From Planctomycetota bacterium (GTDB lineage: Bacteria; Planctomycetota; Planctomycetia; Planctomycetales; Planctomycetaceae): DNA of 13,601 bases. The notes beneath the pieces were generated by a model, which saw nothing but the letters and a program-made list of their open reading frames with translations, searched no databases and had not been told where the DNA came from. The position numbers were made by a program, and so were the translations under genes. The stretch is taken from assembly GCA_026692825.1 (NCBI GenBank), contig JAPLOC010000807.1, positions 1 to 13,601 on the forward strand, in the 5' to 3' direction. Of the stretch, positions 1 to 7,500 are shown piece by piece. The first letter of the stretch is position 1, and each line of letters opens with the position of its first letter.

Positions 1-795
1 CAGCAGCCGCGGAGTCCAGACGAGTTCCACACGTTGGGCGGCGATTTTTGAAACGTCGGGTCCAACGATCGCGACCCGTTCAAAGAGATCTCGCCGAATG
101 AAAATCTTGGGTCGAATCCGCTCCCATCGCCGGGCATAACTGGACCAGAACTGGACAAGTCCACGGAGAATCACCGCGAGCGCGCCCCAGTCACCCGCGC
201 TCACGCGATCCAATTCATCATAGGGAATGATGATCCAGCGGTCGGAATTGACCAACTCCCGATCCAACGAATCCAGCATCGAAAACACGTCAACGAGATG
301 GGCTTCGACAGTCGCGTACATTCGAACAAGATCGTTCGATAAAGTCGCGGTCTTCAACTCGGGTGACAAGAGTGGCAATTGATTCTGCAGCGATCGCAGC
401 AATAGTCCCAGCCAGATGAACTGCAGGTCCGTGGGACTCTTGGATTTCGCAAATCCACGAAACACCAGTTCGGGAGGAAAACTGCTTTCTGAACTCGCGT
501 ATCCGATCATCCAGTCAGTGCGGTCTTGAGGTGGAATCAGTCGATTGCCACTCAACTCACTGATTGCCCGCAAGCCGGCAGGGAATTGAATCGCTCGAAA
601 CAACTCCGTTTTCCCCGCGCCCCGGTCGCCGACAACCAGAATCACGTTCGACTCGAGTGCGCGCGCGTGTTCTTTTAATGGCAGGAATCGCTTGAGGAAT
701 TGGTCTTTCGGTTCCGACTCGGCGACGCCGTAGCTTCCCATTCCGCTGATGAGCCGGAGCAACTCGGGTTTGTCAGAACTCTTCGAGTTCGTCAT
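1..795 (-). CDS. P-loop ATPase, third gene of the HEPN cassette (partial, C-terminus beyond window)
   Basis: The frame is open from an ATG at 795-793 to base 1, giving 265 visible residues without a stop; the rest lies outside the window. A Walker A motif GDRGAGKT sits at residues 56-63. A Walker B-like hydrophobic strand ending in acidic residues, WIIIPYDELDRV, sits at about 187-198, with D193 and E194 as likely magnesium and water-activating residues. The rest resembles AAA+/STAND-like NTPases that pair a short N-terminal segment with an NTPase core, and IRRDLFERV near 235 resembles a sensor/arginine region, but I cannot name the family. The start codon overlaps the stop of the KGGVGRT ATPase gene as ATGA, so translation is probably coupled and the products are probably partners. 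Sampled lines of this gene are near 50-52% GC, a little below the genes downstream of 4500. The C-terminus could carry an effector or sensor domain that cannot be seen here. Confidence 0.85.
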   Translation of the reverse strand, partial: MTNSKSSDKPELLRLISGMGSYGVAESEPKDQFLKRFLPLKEHARALESNVILVVGDRGAGKTELFRAIQFPAGLRAISELSGNRLIPPQDRTDWMIGYASSESSFPPELVFRGFAKSKSPTDLQFIWLGLLLRSLQNQLPLLSPELKTATLSNDLVRMYATVEAHLVDVFSMLDSLDRELVNSDRWIIIPYDELDRVSAGDWGALAVILRGLVQFWSSYARRWERIRPKIFIRRDLFERVAIVGPDVSKIAAQRVELVWTPRLL

Positions 796-1742
796 GTGTT
801 GCTTCGTCCGGATCGTTCCAAAAGCGTAGCGACGAGTCGGCGATATTCTCCCTCACACAGGAAGTCTGCCACATCGGCTAAATGCGAATAACCCGCGACA
901 CGGCTGTCCCAGGAAATGACTGCCGGAAAATGGGGACTATCAATCGACTCGGGGTCGGGCACGGGCCACTCGGACGAGTCCGATTGCTGCGGATCGAAAT
1001 AGTTTTCCGCGAACAAATCAAACGATCGCTCGCGGAATTCCCGGACCTGACGTTCCCGAAATTCGCCGGACGGTGCCCCCATCGCCTGGACGACGAGACA
1101 TTCTCGTTGCATCAGACCGGCGAGGACACGATGGCGTCCCAATTGCGCAATCGCCACCGCCAATCCCTGCCAACTCTGCTCCGACGGCAATCCCAAAATC
1201 ACATGCCAATGTGCCAACCCACTCAACGACAACCCGCCAAGATCGTGAAAGCCGGCTCGTGAATCAATCAGCACGAAGTCTGGTCGACAGGAGTTTCGCA
1301 ACTGCTTGAGCAGTTGATGCAAGGGCGATACGTCGCCACTCGCGACTTCCGCGGTTCGATAGAGAAACTCGTAATTCACCCGGGCCAGTTTTTCGAGATA
1401 CATGTCATCGACGACACCGGCGGGAACGACGGCGATCTCCGTACCGTCCTGGATGATCTTGGGGTCATCGCACAAATGGTAGTAATCTTGAATTTCGAGC
1501 CGTCCCTGCAAAACGGATTTTTCGAGCAGGTAGTCGACCACACCGCAACGAGCGTTCCCTCCCGTCGACGAGTGGAACAACGTCCCAATTCCGGGTGACT
1601 CCACATCGAAATCAATCACGACGACCCGCTTGCCCGCGCGTGCGAGCTGGATCGCCGTCGCCGCGAGCGCCGTCGTACGACCGACTCCCCCCTTGAATGA
1701 GAAAAAGGAGACGATCAACGGCGAACTTCCCGTCGAGTCCAT
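792..1742 (-). CDS. MinD/ParA-like ATPase with variant KGGVGRT P-loop
   Basis: This is a 316-residue SIMIBI-class P-loop protein. The deviant Walker A is KGGVGRTT at residues 17-24: the signature lysine K17 is kept, but the usual P-loop lysine is arginine (R22). DFDVESPG at 44-51 matches the switch I region of MinD/ParA proteins, and FVLIDSRAG at 156-164 matches the Walker B/switch II strand (IDSPAG in MinD). I recall such proteins being named KGGVGR-motif variant ATPases, often outside plasmid partition loci; no ParB or parS-like element is visible here. The start ATG at 1742 follows a 114-base gap after the HEPN gene and lacks a clear Shine-Dalgarno site. The gap is open in the same frame, so a longer product by readthrough cannot be excluded. 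The gene overlaps the next ATPase by four bases (ATGA). Likely role: nucleotide-dependent switch of the cassette (inference). Confidence 0.9.
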   Translation of the reverse strand: MDSTGSSPLIVSFFSFKGGVGRTTALAATAIQLARAGKRVVVIDFDVESPGIGTLFHSSTGGNARCGVVDYLLEKSVLQGRLEIQDYYHLCDDPKIIQDGTEIAVVPAGVVDDMYLEKLARVNYEFLYRTAEVASGDVSPLHQLLKQLRNSCRPDFVLIDSRAGFHDLGGLSLSGLAHWHVILGLPSEQSWQGLAVAIAQLGRHRVLAGLMQRECLVVQAMGAPSGEFRERQVREFRERSFDLFAENYFDPQQSDSSEWPVPDPESIDSPHFPAVISWDSRVAGYSHLADVADFLCEGEYRRLVATLLERSGRSNT

Positions 1743-1856
1743 TGGCCACGGCGATTGCAGTGGTGTTCCAAACCACGCGTCCTTCGAGAATCTTCGATCG
1801 AGCAGAAAACTTCGATCCTGTCCGGGGGGTTCCGGCCGCGCCTCGCTCCAGACGCA
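1743..1856 (-). other. Open, in-frame spacer between HEPN and KGGVGRT ATPase genes, with CTTCGATC repeats
   Basis: The 114 bases between the HEPN TAG stop (1859-1857) and the ATPase ATG (1742-1740) are 38 sense codons in the same frame as both genes, with no stop. On the plus strand the octamer CTTCGATC occurs at 1792-1799 and 1810-1817, with a relative CTTCGAGA at 1782-1789. GATCGA (1796-1801) and TCGATC (1812-1817) can form a 6-bp stem with a 10-base loop. This may be a small regulatory or RNA element, or chance. No ATG or GTG start lies in frame within the spacer. Confidence 0.4.
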
Positions 1857-2399
1857 CTAGTAGACCTCCCGGCGACTCGGTGTCGTACTCTCATCCTGGA
1901 TCCAAACTTCATTCGTCCAAAAGGCGTCAGCCGCCCGACTGAAGCGGTTTTGCAACGACTGGGAAACCATTTTGGGATCCTGCCCTGCCGCTGGCTCAGC
2001 CAGAATTCGACTTCGTCCGTTCAAGTCAAAAATCGCGCAGATGCGAGCCACCTCCGGCCCCACGTCACGCAATTCGGTAAGCAAATCAAGACGCGCGTCG
2101 CCAAAGTGCTTCACGGAATGCGCACCTTTCCGCACATTCGGATGGAGGACGTCGACAACGTATTTTGACTGGCTGGGATTGAGAACCCAGAGCAACTTGA
2201 TCGCGTCCACACTGAGCGCTTCCACATCATGGCCCAGTTTCTTCACAGACAGCGATTCATGCGAGACGAGCAGCTTGAGCGCACACTCGGCTACGTACCC
2301 TGCCAAGTATGCGGCATTGTCGTGCCGGCCTCGGTGAAGCAGGAATACGGCGTCGTCGAAATGCCGCGCCGCTGCGGATTCAAATCGCTCGTGCGTCAC
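1857..2399 (-). CDS. HEPN-domain protein, first gene of the cassette
   Basis: This 180-residue protein starts with GTG at 2399-2397. Its N-terminal half fits the all-helical HEPN fold of the nucleotidyltransferase-associated type: RHFDDAVFLL at 12-21, then GRHDNAAYLAGYVAECALKL at 24-43, then KKLGHDVEAL at 53-62. HEPN proteins are commonly RNases or partners of nucleotidyltransferases in toxin-antitoxin and defence loci. The usual catalytic R-x4-6-H is not obvious: the nearest candidate is R90 with H94 (R-x3-H) or H98 (R-x7-H), so catalysis is uncertain and a binding or sensor role is possible. No nucleotidyltransferase gene is next to it. The start is supported by GGAAAA about four bases upstream and by homology beginning within the first dozen residues; it overlaps the stop of the PPC-domain gene as TAGTG. 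Its own stop is in frame with the following ATPase gene. Confidence 0.85.
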   Translation of the reverse strand: MTHERFESAAARHFDDAVFLLHRGRHDNAAYLAGYVAECALKLLVSHESLSVKKLGHDVEALSVDAIKLLWVLNPSQSKYVVDVLHPNVRKGAHSVKHFGDARLDLLTELRDVGPEVARICAIFDLNGRSRILAEPAAGQDPKMVSQSLQNRFSRAADAFWTNEVWIQDESTTPSRREVY

Positions 2400-4531
2400 T
2401 ACTTTTCCACCGTCACCCAGACCGGCTCGCCGGCGAAGGTCATTTTCATCACGAAGTTGATCGAGACGTGGGCCATCACCGGGATCAGTTGTTTTTCCAC
2501 CACCGGAGCGTCGGCGGCCGCCTTGAGGGTGATCACCCCCTGGGTTTCCGTTCCCGTCAGAAGCGTCTTGCTGTTGGCACCATCCAGCGTCACCCCTTTG
2601 GGCAGGCTGTTGCCAAACGGACTCTCCAGATGCTGAAACAGCACGTCGAGGGTTACATTCCCGGTGAATCCGGGTGCCCGTTCGATCGTGACGTCGATCT
2701 TCCTCGATTCCCCCGGTTTGAGCTTGATGTCGGTCGCGCTCAATTTCACCGACCGCACATCCATCGGCTCGGCGATCGAAACGGTGTGCATGTCGACGGG
2801 ATAGTTCCCGCGTCCACCGCCCGGCGAGTAATACTCCTGCAACGGCTGGCCGACCGCCGACAGTTGCAGCGGTTCCGCATTGGGGACCGCGTGTGTCGCC
2901 GACCCGAGAACGCGGATGTTGGACGCGTCGAACTTCGCGTCGGGGGCGGCGTGGAGGATGACACAGCCGTCGTTCGCGCCGGCGAGAATTCGGCCGGTTA
3001 TCGCAGTGACGCCCGCGGGCAACCCTTCCACTCCCAGGATCACATCCCCCGCAAAGCCGTTCTTTCGCAACGCGCGGACGTAAAACACGCCCCCCGATCC
3101 CGGGGCGAGCAGCGTCTTGTCGGTGTCGACTTCCAGCAGGAAATGGGGCTGAGCCCGCGTGATTTCGATCGCGTAAGTGAACTGCGCCCCGCCCCGCAAG
3201 TGCAGGTCGCGGATCTCGAGGGTGTACTTTCCATCCGCCGGCGCACCCCAGTTTTCCAGCCAGGAGTCGGCGGTCTGCACGCGATCGACGGTGGAATCAT
3301 CCGCTTCGGAGACCAATGCCCCCTTGTCGTTCAAAATCCTCAGGAACGGATCGATCGCCGACCATGCCTGCCGCGCGACGACTCGAAACGACAACCGGTC
3401 GCCCGCCTTCGCTTCAAACGTGAAACAATCGACGTCGGATTCACTTTCGATCGTGCCTGCGACAACCGTCGGAATCGCGATCGTCTGCGCCTGCTCGACC
3501 GTATTGTTCGGCTGAGGCGCTTCGAGTGTGATCGCTGACTTCGTACTGAGAACCGTCACGTCATTGAGCGGCTGCCCGTTGAAGACCGGAGCGATCGCGC
3601 GTAGTCCGGCCGGTGTGTCGGCCGGCAGCGTGAACGGTGCCTGGGCTCCCGCAGGCAGGTTGTATCCCACCAGGGTCAATTGCGTCGCGACACCCGGAAC
3701 CAGGGCCAGGGGAGAGACCTGGGTCACGAACGGCCGATTGTGCACTTCGACAGCGTACGTCCAGTCGGCGTTCCCCTGATAACGCACGTCCCGCACTTCC
3801 AGCACATAGTCCCCCGGCTGTGTAAACTGGTAAAACAGCAACGGGTCGCCCGCGAAGTGATTGTCTGACGTCGCCAGAACACCACCCGTCGCATTCCGCA
3901 GCGTGATCAGCGGATCGACGCGAATCTGCATATCGTGCAATCGATTGAGCAAGCGCTGCGACCGCACTTCGAACACCAGCCCGGTCGGGGCGTCGATTTT
4001 GAACTTGTAGAAGTCCAGATCCTCAGCCTTTTCAATCGTCCCGCAAATGGTCGCGGGAAGATTGACCAGTTGTGCTTTCGCCAGCGTGTCGTTGTCCGGA
4101 TTCTCTGCGACCACCGGATCCCGCCCCACGACAAGTTGCCCGACCGTGCTGGCTCCCTGCGGCGTGATCACCCGGAAATCGCGCACACCGGGCACCGCAT
4201 CGGGCGCGACAGTGAACCGGACTTTCGCTTTCGGAGTATTGGGCTTCTTTTCGGGTGGTTTCTCACCCGGCTTCACCTCGGGAGGAATGACCTCTCCGGT
4301 CACTCCCGAACCGGAGACAATCACTTTTGACGCGCCGTACAGATTGTACCGCGCCGAGACCTCATGTTCGGTGGTGGCCCCGACCTGAGCCGCCGCCGGC
4401 TTCAGACTCATGAGCATCGGATAGGAGTTGTTGGTTTGAGCCGAAGCCGGGCCGGCAACCGCGAACAACAACGCGACCGTCGCCGAGACGAAAGTCGGCA
4501 ACCCGCGAACGAAGCGACGAGCGAAGGGCAT
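2399..4531 (-). CDS. Secreted protein with two pre-peptidase C-terminal (PPC) domains
   Basis: I chose the ATG at 4531-4529 (710 residues) over an upstream TTG because AGGA lies about nine bases before it and it begins a good signal peptide: MPFARR, a hydrophobic stretch at about 11-26, and the cleavage motif ASA-Q after residue 31. A Pro/Lys-rich linker spans about 83-101. Two PPC-like beta domains follow at about 145-255 (GTIEKAEDLDFYKFKI, then GDYVLEVRD) and 345-460 (GTIESESDVDCFTFEAKAGD, then GKYTLEIRD). The C-terminal third is beta-rich with Ig-like or alpha-galactosidase-NEW3-like repeats (LAPGSGGVFYVRAL; LKPGESRKIDVTI). No protease or other catalytic motif is seen, so it is probably a periplasmic or exported binding/adhesion protein. 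It lies 52 bases after the haem-binding dehydrogenase-like gene on the same strand; pairing of PPC proteins with such cytochrome-like proteins is common in planctomycetes. Confidence 0.9.
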   Translation of the reverse strand: MPFARRFVRGLPTFVSATVALLFAVAGPASAQTNNSYPMLMSLKPAAAQVGATTEHEVSARYNLYGASKVIVSGSGVTGEVIPPEVKPGEKPPEKKPNTPKAKVRFTVAPDAVPGVRDFRVITPQGASTVGQLVVGRDPVVAENPDNDTLAKAQLVNLPATICGTIEKAEDLDFYKFKIDAPTGLVFEVRSQRLLNRLHDMQIRVDPLITLRNATGGVLATSDNHFAGDPLLFYQFTQPGDYVLEVRDVRYQGNADWTYAVEVHNRPFVTQVSPLALVPGVATQLTLVGYNLPAGAQAPFTLPADTPAGLRAIAPVFNGQPLNDVTVLSTKSAITLEAPQPNNTVEQAQTIAIPTVVAGTIESESDVDCFTFEAKAGDRLSFRVVARQAWSAIDPFLRILNDKGALVSEADDSTVDRVQTADSWLENWGAPADGKYTLEIRDLHLRGGAQFTYAIEITRAQPHFLLEVDTDKTLLAPGSGGVFYVRALRKNGFAGDVILGVEGLPAGVTAITGRILAGANDGCVILHAAPDAKFDASNIRVLGSATHAVPNAEPLQLSAVGQPLQEYYSPGGGRGNYPVDMHTVSIAEPMDVRSVKLSATDIKLKPGESRKIDVTIERAPGFTGNVTLDVLFQHLESPFGNSLPKGVTLDGANSKTLLTGTETQGVITLKAAADAPVVEKQLIPVMAHVSINFVMKMTFAGEPVWVTVEK

Positions 4532-4583
4532 GGGGAAATTCCTGATCTGGAGGGGCAAACCCGACGAGGCTGCAAGGCCCAGT

Positions 4584-7500
4584 TTACCGTGTCGCGAGGG
4601 GTTGTGTCGCCCGGAGATACGCGAACAGGTCGCGCACCTGCTGGTCGGTGTAATTCTTCAAGAGTCCTTCGGGCATCATCGACTGGGGACTCGCCGCCAT
4701 CTCGTCGATTTCGTCGCGGCGGAGCGACCGCGACTGTCCGTCGCTGAATTTCAGGACCACCACCCGCGCGTCCTGGTCGGCGATGAACCCGCTCAACGTT
4801 CGGCCATCTTTGGTCACCACCGTATACGCCTCAAACCCCTCGCGGATCTGAGCGCTCGGATTCACGACATTGACCAGCATCGTGTGCAGATCATCGCGTT
4901 TATAGCCCGTGAGCTCCGGCCCGATGCGACCTCCTTCTTCAAACAGCACATGACACTTTCCGCAACTCTCGAGGTACAACTTCCGTCCGTTGTAAGGGCT
5001 GCCCGTGCCGACACTGAGTGTCTCTTTGAATTTGTCGACCTGAGCCAGCATCTCGGCGGTGGTCGCCCCCTTCACGCTGCCAAAGTGCTTTTCGACAATC
5101 GCCGCGATCTGGTCGTCGCGCTGGAACAAGATCCGCTGCACGATTTCGACGGGAACCGTCCGCGGGGCGATTTGTCCCGCGTCGACGGCGTTCAACAGCG
5201 ATCGCGCCCACGACTTGCGGCTCGCCAGAACATTCAACGCAGTCGGCCGGGCGATCTCGGACAGGTTCGGCAGAAGCATGACGATCTGTTCGCCAATTTT
5301 CGGGTCGTCGTACGATTGGAGAGCGCCGAGCGCCGCGCTTTGCAAGTCGGGGTCTTTAGTCGACTTCACAACGGCCTGCAACACGTTCACCGCAGAAGGG
5401 GGATGAATCTCGGCGAGAATCTGCAGGAATTTGAGCCGATCTCCCTTGGGGGCCTGCTCGCTGGCGACAGCATTCAACGATTCTTCGAGAGCGGCGGAGT
5501 CCCCCTGCCGCAATCGCAGCGCGAGCGAGCCCCCTCCCGCTTTGGCAATGGCGGCGATCAGTTCATCCGGAAGGCCGGCGAGGGAGCGCCCTTCATACGC
5601 CTTTTCAAAACCCGCGAGCAGCAGTTTCGCCCGGTCCGCATCGGGAGCGAGCGAAAGGAGTGTGGCGCACGCCAGCAGGTCTTTGCGTGTCCCCGCCAAG
5701 GCGTACCGCCGCATCGTCCGCTCGAGGATTTGTTCACGAACCAGTTTCTGTCCCCAGACTGCGGGATCCGCGAAGAGCGCCAGGACTGCCTCTCGGTCCG
5801 TCTCGGCGTGCGCTTCGATCGCCCACCACAACAGCAGCGGAATGTGGATGTCCCCCGCGTCGTCGTCCCGGCGGAGCATCGCGCTGACGATGGGGAGCGC
5901 AACACCTCCAGGCAGTCGGCGGATCGAACAGGCGAGCTGACTGCGCACCTCGGCGTGCTGTTCGTGGTAGGCCAGGGTCTTCATGGCGGCGGCGAATTCG
6001 GGCGAGACATTCTTCGTGTCTCCCGAGAGCCGGATCGTCCACAATCGAACATACGGATTCCCGTGCTTCAACAGCCGCAATGAGACCGGCTCCGTCAATC
6101 CCCCGAGTCGGTACAGACCCCACAAATACGCCACGGCGGTGTCGTCGGTACTCGCTTCGAGTTTGGCCAGCAGTTTCGCGGCACCGTCGCCCGGCTGCTT
6201 CCAGGCGAGCATCAGCAACGCGGTTTCGCGGAACCAGCGGTTCGCGTCGGTCAACCGATCGATGAGTTCGTCGGTCGACGATTTGCCGAGATCAAACGGG
6301 GGAATCGCCGTCCCGCCTTTCCGCTTCAGACGCCAGACCCGCCCATGCTCCCGGTCGATCCGACCCTGGTAATGGCTGGAATGGTCGATCCGCTGCTCGT
6401 ACAGGTCGGCGACATAGATCGCGCCATCGGGACCGACCTGAATGTCGACCGGCCGAAACCAGGTGTCTTTGGTGACGACGGGATGATCGACATCCTTCGT
6501 TTTCAGCGACGACCGGTCGGGGAAGACATCGCTGCGGACCACGTGTCCTTGCAGCGGTCCCACACCGAACAGTTGGCCGTGGTATTGCACCGGCAACGAC
6601 GATGCCCCGGAATTGCTGCGGGCTCCTTCATAGATGATGAACTGGTGGGTGAAGCGCGGCACGTTGTCGTGCGTCATGTTTTCGAAAAACCCAAACGCGT
6701 AGGGATTCGAGAGTGACCCGTGTTTTTCGAAACCTTTGCGGTAATAGCCTCCCTGCACATAGTGAAAGCCACGGGTATTGCCGCCGTTGTGTCCGGAATA
6801 GATTCGGCCGTGGGCGTCGATTTCGAGGCCAAAGGCGTTGCCCCCCCCTTCGCCGAAAATCTCGTACTGCTTGCTGATCGGGTGATACCGCCAGATGCAC
6901 TGACCGAGCGAACGGACAGCTTTCGCCGGGTCAACACCGGGCGCGCGAATCACCCCCGTGACGGTGCTTCCCTGGGCACCGTACAGCCAGCCGTCGGGGC
7001 CCCAGCGGAGACTGTTGGCGATGGAATGCGAGTCTTCCATTCCGAATCCTTCGAGATGAACAACCGGATCGCCGTCGGGAATGTCGTCGTGGTTCTTATC
7101 GGGATAGAACAGCAGATAGGGGGGTTGCAACACCCACAATCCGTCTTTGTCAAACGCGAACGAGGAGGTCAGGCTCAAGCCTTCGACGAAGACGCCATGC
7201 TTGTCGAACTTTCCATCCCCATCGACATCTTCATGAAACGAGATGCGATCGAGTCCCTTAAAATGGTTCGGCGGGGCCGCGGGAACTTTGTCATAGACCG
7301 ACCGCAAAAACTTATCGCGGGCGACCATTTTGAGTCCGGCCGGGTCGGGGTATTGAATGAACTCATTCACCCACAGTCGGCCCCGCGTGTCCCACTTGAT
7401 ACTCAACGGCTGGCTGATATCGGGTTCACCGACCGCCAGTTCGATTTCGAGGTCACTGGGTACGGTGAAGAGTTTGAGCGCCTCGGCGGGTGATTGCGGC

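Noticed and set aside
792..1742. Plasmid or chromosome partition locus (ParA)
   Set aside because: The P-loop is the KGGVGRT variant, no ParB-like gene or parS-like repeat is visible, and the neighbours are HEPN and another ATPase.
1..2399. Low GC as proof of recent transfer of the cassette
   Set aside because: Hand counts of single 60-base lines range from about 50% to 62% within the cassette and from about 53% to 62% in the dehydrogenase gene, so the contrast is too weak to rely on.
2309..3538. 409-codon open frame on the plus strand
   Set aside because: It is antisense to the PPC-domain gene and its product is rich in R, H, D and G with no recognisable motif, as expected of a shadow frame in GC-rich DNA.
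4530..6083. 517-codon open frame on the plus strand
   Set aside because: Antisense to the haem domain and HEAT-like region of the dehydrogenase gene; its R/Q/H-rich composition has no domain features, while the opposite strand carries CGKCH and family motifs.
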